Made by a program: the position numbers and the translations under genes. DNA of 31,781 nucleotides from Pelargonium nanum (taxonomy: Eukaryota > Streptophyta > Magnoliopsida > Geraniales > Geraniaceae): NCBI GenBank assembly GCA_036897485.1, contig JAYMTF010000679.1, positions 1 to 31,781 of the forward strand. Direction: 5' to 3'. How positions within the stretch are numbered: the stretch's first letter is position 1; each line of letters starts with the position of its first letter. Positions 20,826 through 31,458 of this stretch are shown here, piece by piece. The notes beneath the pieces are model-generated. The model did no database searches and was not told the origin of the DNA. It was given only the letters and a program-made list of their open reading frames with translations.

Positions 20826-20833
20826 TATAAAAA
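20826..20833 (+). promoter_or_regulatory. TATA box of the NPF (pseudo)gene
   Basis: TATAAAAA in the context AGCTATAAAAAGG stands 132 bases before the ATG at 20958. A purine/C-rich leader follows. The core promoter therefore looks intact, although the coding region is broken. Confidence 0.6.
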
Positions 20834-20957
20834 GGCCATTTTGGTGGGTGAGGTCTATGTTGCCTGAGTCTTCTCTTTTGCCCCCAAAAATAGATAGTAA
20901 AAAAATCTATTTTATTGTCTCAAGAAAACCAAAATTTTGAGCTAAAAATCTACAAAA

Positions 20958-23637
20958 ATGGAAAATGTTATAATAGAAGAGAGAGGATCTGCAAATGGAA
21001 CCAGTGATTACACAGAAGATGGAACTGTGGATCTCAAAGGAAGACCCATTCTCAGGCACAAATCAGGCAAATGGAGAGATTGTTTCTTCATTGTTGGTAA
21101 TTTTCTTTAATTAATTACAATTTATAACCCATTATTTGTTTCTCTTTTCATTTCTTGCAACAAAAATTCATTCCCTTTTGTTTCAAGAATCGATTTTTTA
21201 CATTTCGAGAGCAATTGGTTTTTCGAGTCAATTATGTAACAATTAGGTTTTATCTATTTTTAGCTTCATGGAAAAGCTCGTTTATTTGGAGAATTAAATT
21301 ACGACGTAGAAAACGTTTGGTTTTCTTGACATTTCAAGAAAATTTGGTTTTCAGAAAGTTAAATGTGCATAAGTAATTTGTCTATTTATCCATCTATTTC
21401 ATGGAATTTAAAAATAAATAAAATATTCTACCCATTTTTAGAATAATCAAATTACGACCTCATTTTTTTGGCAGTTCAAAATCAATTGGTATTTAAAATG
21501 TCAGTTATGCAAACAATCGTACTTTTTATTAGAAAATCAAATTATGATGAAAAAAATCATCTCTTCTTGACATTTCTTGATTCTCATTCCCGTGAAACGA
21601 AAATGATTCAGGTTAAGAGTTGTTGGAGAGGATGGCCTATTATGGAATAGCATCAAACCTAGTAACCTATTTGACACAAAGGTTGCATGAAGGAACCGTA
21701 AGATCCTCGTACATTGTTAACAATTGGACAGGGACTGTTTGGATGACCACAATTTTTGGAGCTCACATTGCTGACTCTTGTCTTGGTCGTTATTGAAGAG
21801 TGTCGAGTGTTGACAACTATGGTTATCTTCTTACTAAACAGGGGATGGTTTTGTTGACGATAACAGTTTCGGTCCCAGCGCTGAGACTTCCGTCCTGCGG
21901 TTCAGAGATCAAGGACGAGAACTGTCCAAAACGAGCTACACAATTTCAAAAAAACATTTTTTATTGTGCGTTGTACATAATAGCTATCGCAAATGGCGGG
22001 ACCAAGCCCAATATATCCACCATGGGAGCGGATCAGTTCGACGAGTTTGAGCCCAAAGAAAAAGCCCAAAAAATCTCATTTTTCAATTGGTGGGTCTTTA
22101 CCATCTTCTTTGGGACACTCCTAGCCAACATTTTCTTGATTTATGTGCAAGAAAATGTGGGTTGGGAGTTAGGGTACGGAATCCCAACTATCGCACTCGG
22201 TTTTTCGATTATGATTTTCTTGGCGGGTACCCGTTGTATCGGCACAAAGTACCCTCCGAGACTACTCTAACTAGGATGGCTATGGTATTTGTCGCGGCGA
22301 TTAGAAAGTGGAGGGTATCTGTCCCTGATGATCCTAATGAGCTTTATGAGTTGAGCGTAGAAGAATACACAAATCATACCAGATGGAAGATCAATCACTC
22401 CTATTCACTCAGGTTCATGTTATTTTCATATTATAACACAAATTTGCTTATGCATATATTAAGTTCTTTTACAAGTCAAAACAGATTATTCACATTTAAA
22501 TTGGCTAGGGTTGATAATATTGTGTTCTGGTCAACAAAAATGTGACATGATAAGTATGCTTGGATTTTTTGTCCGACCCGTTTGACCTATTTGTCAACTC
22601 TAACTAATACAAAGACAACTTGACTCTTCCACCATAATATTGTGTCCTGGTCAATAAAAATGTGAAATGACAAGTGTATTTGAATTTTTTGTCCCAACCC
22701 ATTTGACCTATTTGGCAGCTCTAACTGATACAAAGACAACTTGACTCTTCCACCATCTCCTACAAGTCTCATTCTCTCATTTCTCCACAGGTTTCTTGAC
22801 AAAGCTGCAGTGAAGAGAGGCTCAAGCTCACCATGGAAGCTATGCCCAGTGACTCAAGTGGAAGAAACCAAGCAAATGATCAAAATGCTCCCAATCCTAG
22901 TCACAACCATCATCCCACATTGCTTGGTCACACAAGCATCAACACTTTTTGTGAAACAAGGAACCACATTGGACACAAGGGTCACTTCCCATTTCAAGAT
23001 CCCCCCGGCGTGCCTCAACGCATTCCTCACGCTCGCCATGATGATCACTCTAGTGATCTACGACCAGTTCTTCGTGCCCGCGATGAGCCGGTACACGAAA
23101 AACCCGAGAGGGATCACAATGCTGCAGAGAATGGGGCTTGGTTTTGGCATATACACTATAGTCATGGTCATAGCTTTCTTTGTGTATAAAAAGAGACTAA
23201 GTGTTGCATCAAAAAATGGGGTATTTGGGAAGGATCAGATAGTACCTCTCTCCATTTTCGTCCTCGTGCCTCAGTACGCGCTGATGGGCGTTGCTGATTC
23301 GTTCGTGGAAGTTGCAAAGATGGACCTTTTCTACGACCAGGCGCCTGCGGCGATGAAGAGTCTTGGTACCTCGTATTTCAGCACAAGCACGGGAATCGGG
23401 CATTTTCTGAGTAGCTTTATTCTTGGAACTGTCTATCATGTCACCAAGGAAAATGGGCACAAAGGGTGGATTCAGGATAACATCAATGCCTCACATTTGG
23501 ACTACTATTACGCGTTTTTGGCCGGCTTGAGCTTCCTCAATTTACTCGTCTTTTTAGTGGTCGCAAAGTGCTTCGTGTACAATGCTGATGCAACGGATAC
23601 TATGCAGAACTTGTCAGCAGCTGAACCTGCAAGATGA
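20958..23637 (+). pseudogene. NRT1/PTR family (NPF5-like) transporter, broken by two stops and a frameshift
   Basis: Exons 20958-21096, 21612-22412 and 22791-23637 would make about 596 residues, full length for the NPF/PTR proton-coupled nitrate or peptide transporters. Family marks are clear: DYTEDGTVDLKGRP near the N-terminus, an ExxER-type motif (ELLERMAYYG), NGGTKPNISTMGADQFDEF, FFNWW, and an intact C-terminal half with several membrane helices. Three lesions are visible. TAA at 21614-21616 replaces the Tyr expected before E-L-L-E-R. TGA at 21794-21796 follows CLGRY. One C is missing at about 22230-22232, where GTPLYRHK is expected, shifting frame to a stop at 22270. The first stop could be skipped by an acceptor 6 bases downstream; the other two cannot. 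The pattern suggests recent loss of function. Assembly error is possible for the C-run indel but unlikely for all three. Confidence 0.88.
22514..22755 (+). repeat. Two-copy tandem repeat (120 bp unit) in NPF intron 2
   Basis: Unit 1 (22514-22633) and unit 2 (22634-22755) both run from ATAATATTGTGT through TTTGACCTATTTG and ACAAAGACAACTTGACTC to TTCCACCA, with about 15 differences. Each contains GACC-CGTTTGACCTATTTG-CAACTCTAAC-like sequence, resembling the end of a MITE. The array sits directly before the acceptor of the last exon. Confidence 0.88.
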
Positions 23638-23883
23638 TACAATAACACACAAAAGTGCACATTGTGTTATGAGATTAGCAATGCTTCGAGGGAAAAAGAC
23701 CGATAAAAAATGTACCTTAAGTGCTTCGTGTAATCGTGTACAACGCTGAAGCAACAGATCCTATGCAGATCTTGCAAGCATCTGAACCTGCAAGATGATA
23801 TACTGATACACGCAAAAAATGCACATTGTGTTATGAGATTAGTAATGGTGAAAGAGAAGGGAAAAGACCGATAAAATGTACTT
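23566..23883 (+). repeat. Tandem duplication of the NPF 3' end (153-bp unit)
   Basis: Unit 1 (23566-23718) covers the last 24 codons of the NPF gene and the start of its 3' UTR. Unit 2 (23719-23883) repeats it: AAGTGCTTCGTGTA, CTATGCAGA-CTTG, GCTGAACCTGCAAGATGAT, GCACATTGTGTTATGAGATT and AAGACCGATAAAATGTA. Unit 2 has a small insertion (ATCGTGTA) and many substitutions, so it is older than a fresh assembly artefact. Confidence 0.88.
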
Positions 23884-23993
23884 GAATTTATTGATAAAAT
23901 GATGTGTATACACAAGAAAAGAGCTTGAAACAAGCTTAAAAGAAAAATGGCCAAATGGGGAACAAGAAAAATGCAAGAATTGAAGAATGTTGA

Positions 23994-24562
23994 TCAAGTG
24001 ACAATAGGCTGCAATCTACAAGAGGCAATAGATTCCAAGATCCACATATGACCAATGACTCGGCTTCCTATTTTTGCAGCTAAATCTTCTGCGTCGTTTA
24101 ATCTTTCCCAGAGGATTGAGACTTCATCGCCTAGCTTGCTTCCCTGTGGAGGATCAATGTTGTATACGATTAGTATCGATGAAGGAGCTCCCTGATCATC
24201 GCGGCCATATAATACCAAATCTTCCTTGCTGGTCAGGACAATGCCTCCTCCACGGGCAACCAAATTTTGAAGGTCTCCTTTGTAACCCGGCACAAAGTCC
24301 CCGGAAAAGTAAAATTTCAAACCATCAAAAAGCTTCGGTGCCTGCAAGAGCAATAACAAAACAGTCATTTCAAAACCGTAGAGGCCTAAACAAGGACATA
24401 TAGTGTTTTTGTTCCATGAGAACAAAAATTAAGATTAAAACATATAATAGGAGCAAATTCAAGAATTTAGGAGGGCAAATATGATGTTTTTACTTGCATC
24501 CACTATTTGTATGAAAATTTCTCTTTTCAATTTAGTTCAAAAGTTAAGAGCACAGGAGTCAT

Positions 24563-24599
<37 letters not shown>

Positions 24600-27500
24600 G
24601 AGAGCTTACATTACTCAAAACCCTAAGCCTGCCAGTTTTTGGACCATCAGTACAACCATGGTTGTCATGGTTAACTTCATAAGGTTCTTCACCAACAGGA
24701 ACCTTAGCTTCCATGCATGCTTTAACCCCTATAAAGTTTAAACACAAATTAGATCAGTAAATTTACATGAGACAAGACACATAACCCAACATCAACTACA
24801 AATCGCCTAATCTCTCTCGTTTAAGGCAAAGCCAACTCGAAATTGACTCGCAACACAAACAGAACAGGGAAACACAAATTATGAACTCTAAGGAAAAAAT
24901 TGCAAACACAACTTACAATTTATATTAAGAACCCATTGCCCACTTAAAATGGCAGAGAGGACTTTTATAGTCCTGGCGCATGCACCATCAGCATCTGTCG
25001 AGGCAATCACGTGCGTGATATCTGGTCTCCAGAATTTGGTCACAGTTGCACCTCTAGTTCTTGCAAACTCCATCAGAAGATGCTGCATAAACCACCCCAA
25101 AACAAGAATTTTGAGTTTTTAAAGCATAGGTTTCAGGTTTATACATCAATATATGCACACATATACTTTGAACAAACCTTCTCTGCAGAAGATAAGGCAG
25201 ATCCACATAGAACTAATTCTTTCCCCCCATTCAGTGAACCACCACACAAGCTGGACTGTTGAGATGTTCTGCAAAGCAAAATTGCTATTAAACAACAATA
25301 TCATAGAAGGGTACATTTCACATACACAAAGCCCCAAGTTTTACTTATTTTCTGTATAAGCCATTCAATTCCTATAGGATTACATTTCAGTGGTGCAAAG
25401 GAGTTCATACATTTGAGGTGTCGGCACAGGTATGTTTTCAAGGGCTAGGTTCCTTGACTTGTACTTTTTCTCCGATGGAAATTTGAAATGAGAATGAGCA
25501 GGACAAAGCATAAGAAAACCTTCCTGCAAGAAACAAAAAAAAAAAAAAAAAAGATTAGCTTATGCCATCAAAACACTAGCATGATATTAGTAAATGATCA
25601 ACTTGCGCTACATAATATGACTAGGAACCCATGAAAACTTACAGTTTCCCACCGGCAGTTATCTTTCTTTGCACAAGGAAGATGATAGGTTCTTCGGCAA
25701 GTTTTGGAAAGGCAGCCTAAGGCTGCTCCTTTAAGTCCACATTTGAAGCATTTAAGCTTTGCACCCCTAGCCAGTTCTTTATCCAAATTCTTAATAGTTT
25801 CACCATCATAATATACTTGTGGTGCCCTGCATATATATTCAATTCTTATCAGTCATTCATTCATTCAAAGAAAATAGTTGCTTTTAAAAGCTAGTGTTAG
25901 TCCATTAGTTTCTTGCAGGAAAGTTTGGTGTGAACCATTAGTTCTATTTGACAGTGCGTACCAAATATGCTACAAATTAAAAGTTCTATGTACCTTTTTT
26001 AAAGTTGTGTACCATTACTAACATTAATCCAGATTACATTTATTCTAAATTGCACAGTTTATATAGTTTGATATTATATGGAAACTTTTGCTTCAAAATG
26101 GCATACCATTCAATACAATGTTCATGAACATGAATAACATTTGGATTGTTGGCCTTATGTCCAACCACTCGATTCCCACGTACATAATGAAACATTTCTC
26201 CCGTAGCCTGAAGAAAACAATCAAAAACAAATAAGATATTGGTGATTGAATGCTTTGTCTCTATCAAATCTAGAGAAAATATGATAATAAAAGCTATGTA
26301 CATACACAACAATACCTAAAATGTGGTATATGGAAGTATAGCAAAATTTTAAAATTACCTCGGAGAAGCCAGAAGTTTGGCAAAATCCACAAACGGAGTT
26401 ATTTGCAACCAAGTCTTCAGAAAGTATTGGTCCTTGTGGACCAGGCGATACCACAGGTTCAATTTGCAATTCAGAATTCAAGACATCACTTGGCCCATAA
26501 CATAACTGTTTTTGCCTCTTGAGGTCCCTCTCATGATCTTGAGTTCCATTGTTATTTGAATTTTCCTCAGCTGGTCTCTTTCCTAAATACTTCTCTTGAT
26601 TCTGGAAATGATTACGCACATAAACATGTAAGAAATATAAATTGAACCAGGAACATAGTTTTCCTATGAAGTTCAAAATACATCCCTAAAGCCCAGCCTA
26701 AAAGGCCAAAGATGATTTCATTGTTATGAAAATTGCTCTCTTATGGTTTTTGGAATCATATATTTCAAATCCCAAAATTCAAATCATATACAAGAATCCA
26801 AACACATAATTGTTGCGTACAACACTAAGACAGTTTAACATTGCACATTTGACAACCTATTAAAGAAAAACACAATACGTGTCTTTTTACCATTTAAGGC
26901 TTCAATGTTCAACTATTGAAGCTAAATAACATGAATAAAGAGGGACATCTTACCTATAATGTTCAAAGTATGTGAAGAACTGCACACACATAAGTAATAT
27001 TGAGCCCCTTTTTTCTTCCTTTGCTATTTTGTTTGCCTTGTTCAATAACACTTTCCATAAGCAAAAGTCACTACCGTAGCCAATAATATATTACCACATC
27101 ATCAAATCACGGGTGCCAACATGAGGTTTTATGTTTGCTTCAAACCTACTTCTAAACGACTTTTGTAATGATTACAGAGTCAAACATAAGTAAGATATAT
27201 TTACTTTGAGCATGCTTGGTAACACTATTCAATAACTAGGAAGTTGACTCAAAGCAACTTCTAAAAGTTAAATATGATTTTCAAAACAAGAAAAGGTTGT
27301 GTTTGAAATAAAAAATAAATAAACTATTTTAATAAAATGAATTAAAGAACATTTCTATCAAAAAATATATGAATTGTAGAAGTGTTACTAATATTATTAA
27401 TGTTATAACAAAAACAAGACAAAGTAGCAAAATGGTTAAACTTAAATGTGATTAATATAGCATAAGAACATAGGTTCAATCATAATAACAAAACTTAAAA

Positions 27501-30096
27501 TTTTCACCTAAATTAATTTATAAAAAAATGTGAATGACGGTAACACTTCTCATAAGCAATAGGTTTGAACTATTGGCAACACAAAGATTTTTCTTGTTTT
27601 AATTAAATTTTGTTAACACATCTAACTTCTAGAAGTTGCTTTAAAGCAAGTTCTAGTTTTTAAATAGTGATACCAAACATGCTCAAAATTAATATTTCTT
27701 ACTTCTTGATGACTTTATAATCATTATAAAAGTCACTTAGAAGTAGGTTTGAAACAAACAAAAAACCTCATGAAAGCACTTGCAATTTGATGATGTGGTT
27801 GTATACTACTAATACATTATTGTTTGTGTTAGTGACTTTTGCTTTTGAGAAGTGTTGCCAAACAATGCTTAAAATATGCAATAGCGATCATTTGCCTAAA
27901 ACCAATGGGAAAAAAGGGTTGCTCAATGGACAAGACCACCACCATTGTGGAGGTCTCAAGAGGATCATTATCCTCTTGCCTTTCAAAGAGACTATTTCAC
28001 TACCTCAAACCCATGATCCAAAATCACAAAACAACATTACCATTGTGTCAAGACTCACCCTGTTCATCGTAACCAGCAGTGGTGCACAAAAGATATGCCA
28101 TCCAAAAGGCATCTAAGAGCATGATCAAATGAAGTTTTATTCTAAACAAAACAAATTAATAAAGTCTTGAATTCTTACATGCTCGCTGCTTTGATAACTG
28201 CTGTCATCGGATGGAGGGCATCCCGGTGAAGTATGAGCCACCACCTGATTGACTACTGTTGTCGGAGTTATTAGTCCAACAGGAACACCATTACCATTTC
28301 TTGGTGCATTGGTCATATCAGTTTTTACATTTTTGCCTACCACATCTTCAAAAGAATGATTAGAACCAACATGAACTCGCTTGTTTCCTATCAGCGAAAC
28401 CTTGGAGTGCCCATTGCTTGAATTACCCTCTTGCGCAATTTGAACCTGTTCCTTGCTCATATTAACTCCACTATCAGTTTTAACAGGAATTGGGAATTGC
28501 TCCAAAACCTTTGCAGCATCTGCATTAATAGTTACAATGACCCATCATTTAAAGAAACAATCGTTTAACAATCATATTACACTACAGTAGACAGAGTGGA
28601 TATCAAATGCATAAGAGTTACCGATCATACCAGAAGTAACAGGTTGAATCATGTTCGAAAAGGAAGCATCCAAGCTTCGATAGATCTTTACCATATTTTC
28701 TATGAAAGGCGCAGGCCTCAAATCTACAACACACAAAGCAAAATGGACATTTAGAATGCAAAACAAACTAGAAATCTATCAACAAAAAACAGGTACAAAT
28801 TGAGTGCAAGGACACAACAAATCCTAAATTCTAAGCATGATATCAGCATCTAATAACATATCCCTGATACATTATGAAAGTGTCAGTGTCTAAGGAGACC
28901 TAATTTTGCAACAAAACTTTCAGTTCCACAAAACAAATAAACTATAACGGATAAATACATAACATTTATATGTAAAGCAAGCATAATAAATACCTTGTTC
29001 AACATAGTGTTCATTACAAACAGAACACTCAAATCTAAGTTCTGTTGATTTGGGCACACAAGACCTGTTCAGGAAATTGAAAACCCAAGTCAGAATAGGC
29101 ACAATATTATCATATAATACATCACAAAAATCACAGTCTAATTTGAAACTAACCTGCAGAAAATGTGGTTACATGGAAACAAAATTGGCTGATTGAACAT
29201 GTTCAAGCTGCAAAAACAAACACAATCTGTAAATTCACATCAAATTCATTCACACAAATCTAAACCATAACACATCATCAAAAACCCACAGAGTTCAGCA
29301 CAATTTAACCATTACACTCATATCAATTCCAATCAGAGGACATTTCAGCTTGATACAAAAAGTTAAAAACAAAAACAAATCAGAACCATAAACAGAGATA
29401 TTCATCAACAACCCTACTCTCAATTAAGCATAATTCAACCATTACACCCACATTGATTCATATGTTTCTGTTCAACGAAAGAACATAAATTCCAAAATCA
29501 AAACTTTCCAAAATCAAACAGAGAACAAACATTTTAGCTTGAGACAATTTAGAAGAAAAAAAACAAATCTACCCATAAACACAGTCATTCATCAAAAACC
29601 AACTACAAATTCAGCTGAATTCATCCATAACACACACATGGATTCATATTTTCCCGTTCAACAAAAGTAAAAAAGTAATGGAAAATTCTAAAATCCATCG
29701 GAAAATCAGAGAAAAAAAACTAATTCCAACCAGAGAGGACATGTGAGCTCAAGAAAAAAAAAAAGTAAAAATTTAAATGATAATAAACACATCAATTCGT
29801 CGAAAACCCAGAGAGGACATTTGAGCTTGAGACAACAAATCTAAATCCTAATAAACACATCAATTCGTCGAAAACCCACAAAAACCCAACACTAGAATCA
29901 GCTTAATTCACCACTAAATCCACATGTAAAGCGAAATTTTCTAAACATTTTCAAAAAAAATCAACGAAAAATTAAAGAAAGAGACTGATTCGAACCAGAG
30001 AGGACATTTGAGCTCGAGACCCATTTTCTGAAAGTGAAGAACCCACGGATTGATCAATCGATTCCCACTACCGATCTTCGACGAATCTGATGCCAT
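23994..30096 (-). CDS. BARD1: BARD1 homologue (RING, extended PHD, two BRCT), 13 exons
   Basis: Minus-strand exons: 30096-29996, 29207-29154, 29064-28994, 28723-28631, 28519-28179, 26601-26359, 26207-26107, 25826-25643, 25523-25411, 25268-25178, 25082-24917, 24728-24610, 24341-23994. They join without frame loss into 674 residues. The C3HC4 RING uses C31, C34, C46, H48, C51, C54, C65 and C68. A basic KRPAEEN...LKRQK stretch (about 228-254) is a likely nuclear signal. The extended PHD runs from C291/C294 to CPAH near 403. BRCT1 is about 450-545 (LVLCGSALS, ITHVIAS, W-V-K-A-C) and BRCT2 about 560-665 (KLFDGLKFYFSGDF, GHMWILES). This order is shared by plant BARD1 and BRCA1. The NPWVLHFQKMGLELKCP start favours BARD1. 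In plants it acts in homologous repair with BRCA1 and in shoot-meristem control through WUSCHEL. It is complete. Confidence 0.93.
24563..24600. repeat. Compound TA/GA microsatellite in BARD1 intron 12
   Basis: A TA run of about eight units passes into a GA run of about eleven units, ending a few bases before the exon 12 donor. Read on the minus strand this is a CT-rich then TA-rich stretch just inside the 5' end of the intron. A length-variable marker is likely. Confidence 0.85.
27035..27870. mobile_element. Long inverted repeat (about 830 bp, foldback/MITE, possibly nested) in BARD1 intron 5
   Basis: The left arm (about 27035-27305) and right arm (about 27585-27870) are inverted copies. Blocks on the left are matched in reverse complement on the right: AAGCAAAAGTCACTA, CCACATCATCAAAT, CATGAGGTTTT, TTTCAAACCTACTTCTAA-type and AGCAACTTCTA-AAGTTA. 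The spacer is about 280 bases. An inner element at 27204-27688, starting CTTTGAGCATGCTTGG and ending CCAAACATGCTCAAAA, is flanked by TTA on both sides, as expected for PIF/Harbinger MITEs. The outer ends carry a related GCATTGTTTGGCAACACTT motif, so this may be one element inside a relative, or a single large foldback. No transposase is encoded. Confidence 0.75.
29269..30025 (-). repeat. Tandem array in BARD1 intron 1 that includes the end of exon 1
   Basis: AGAGAGGACATTTGAGCT, which on the minus strand is the last coding part of exon 1 with its splice donor, occurs at about 29997. It recurs in diverged form inside intron 1 at about 29810, 29731, 29520 and 29335. Between these lie repeated blocks such as AATAAACACATCAATTCGTC, TCGTCGAAAACCCA and CAGCTTAATTCA/CCATTACACCCACAT. 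Units of about 80-210 bases therefore carry copies of the exon-intron boundary, including donor-like CTCTG|GTTGGAAT at about 29726. Confidence 0.8.
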
Positions 30097-30200
30097 GGCG
30101 CTGAGACTGAGAGAGAGACGAAACCGCAACAGCAACAACAACAACACAGAGCTGAGAGTTGTTTTCGCGAAGTGTTTTCAGTGACGATAGTGTTTCCGGG

Positions 30201-30210
30201 TTTTTATATA
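30201..30210 (-). promoter_or_regulatory. TATA box of the BARD1 homologue
   Basis: On the minus strand the sequence reads TATATAAAAA, in the context CCGTATATAAAAACCCGG, 105 bases before the ATG at 30096. The spacing suits a leader of roughly 70-80 bases. A G-box CACGTG (about 30228) lies just upstream. Confidence 0.6.
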
Positions 30211-30264
30211 CGGGTTGGGCTATAGGACACGTGGACGGTCGAGATTTGATTTTGAAATTATGAT

Positions 30265-30354
30265 GGCGGGAAGGAGAATGTTTCTGATTGGCGGGTCCAC
30301 AGCGTTTGAAATTAGCGCGCTATTTGGTCTCACTTCATTTTCGCATTTCGCGCC
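30265..30354 (-). promoter_or_regulatory. E2F-like sites upstream of the BARD1 homologue
   Basis: TTTCGCGCC at 30346-30354 (plus strand) fits the plant E2F consensus TTTSSCGC. GGCGGGAA at 30265-30272 is the reverse of TTCCCGCC, and a further GGCGGG is at 30290-30295. A GCGCGC cluster lies at about 30315. They sit 170-260 bases before the start codon. E2F control is common for S-phase and DNA-repair genes, so this fits the gene's role, but binding is inferred. Confidence 0.55.
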
Positions 30355-30359
30355 ATCGT

Positions 30360-31458
30360 GTCATCAACATGGTAATTTATTTTTATTTTTTTATAAAAAA
30401 AAATGTGTTTTTATAGCTAATTTGGATCAGACCCACGGACTCTCGAAACTGACCCAGGATTTCGTGGGTTTTAGATAACATAAATGGATCCAAACAATTT
30501 TTTGGTCAGGTTTAGATGGGATGTTGCTTTATAAATTGTGAGTCGGTCACACATACTCATGTTTTTGTAGGTAAAATTTGAACTTGATCTGAACTATATT
30601 GTGGTTAGAGCTGACAAGTCTAATTTCAGTCAAAATTCGGTTTTTGGGGCATGACGCATGTGTTGATCCATGTAAGTTTTTCAATCTAGAAGTCAGTCGG
30701 GACGAATACTATAAGTTAGTCAACTAATTCTTTTTAATGCTATGTATCAGAATTCATCAATTGTTTATCACAAAATTCATTTCAGTTCCACAATTTTGGC
30801 AGATATCCCAGCATGGTCCGATATTTTTTGTTTGATCTAGCCAAATAACCGACGTTAGTCGGTCCAATCTTCGTTTCCATTTTTTTTGTAAATTAGGTCC
30901 ACTTCAATTATTAATAACACACCCTACTGTAAAGCCAGCAGACCGAAATTCATGAACACCCAAATCACATAGAATGATACCAACTAATTTATTATTCGAA
31001 TCTTGTACAAGTCTACGCTTCTTGCATAAAAAAAAAAAAACTCATCCCAAATCTCGTAATCTACTTATCTTTTGAATCAAGTTCATAAGTAAAGTATTTT
31101 CTGATCTGAATATGATATTTTTGTTATCCAAAACTCGAATTATCACATTTGTCCTGCTTCACCGGTCGAGTCAACATTTATTGACCAAGCATCTATTTTT
31201 AGTAATCGAAGTGACCTAGCAAAGGTATGGTTTGAATCTTTGATCATTGATGGTTAGGTTGGCAAATGACTGCTCCTCCATTTTTGGTAAGAGGTACAAA
31301 ATTGTATGAAAACATGCATGCAGATCACGTGCTATGTATATATTTATTGACTCAATTATAGCTGCCTGCCTAATTCATGATGCTCATATCAAGGCAAAAT
31401 TTACTATTGTTTTTTATTTTAAATATTTTCATAAATTCAATGTGCAATTAAAATATTG
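30360..31458. other. AT-rich intergenic region, no gene seen
   Basis: No recognisable protein, RNA gene or complete transposon was found. TTAGAGCTGACAAG at about 30605 resembles the MITE terminus seen elsewhere in this window, but no partner end was found. Confidence 0.5.

Noticed and set aside
27787..28116. Overlapping plus-strand ORFs of 109 and 77 codons in BARD1 intron 5
   Set aside because: They start inside the right arm of the inverted repeat, lie in different frames, and encode nothing recognisable. A captured gene fragment is possible but cannot be supported.
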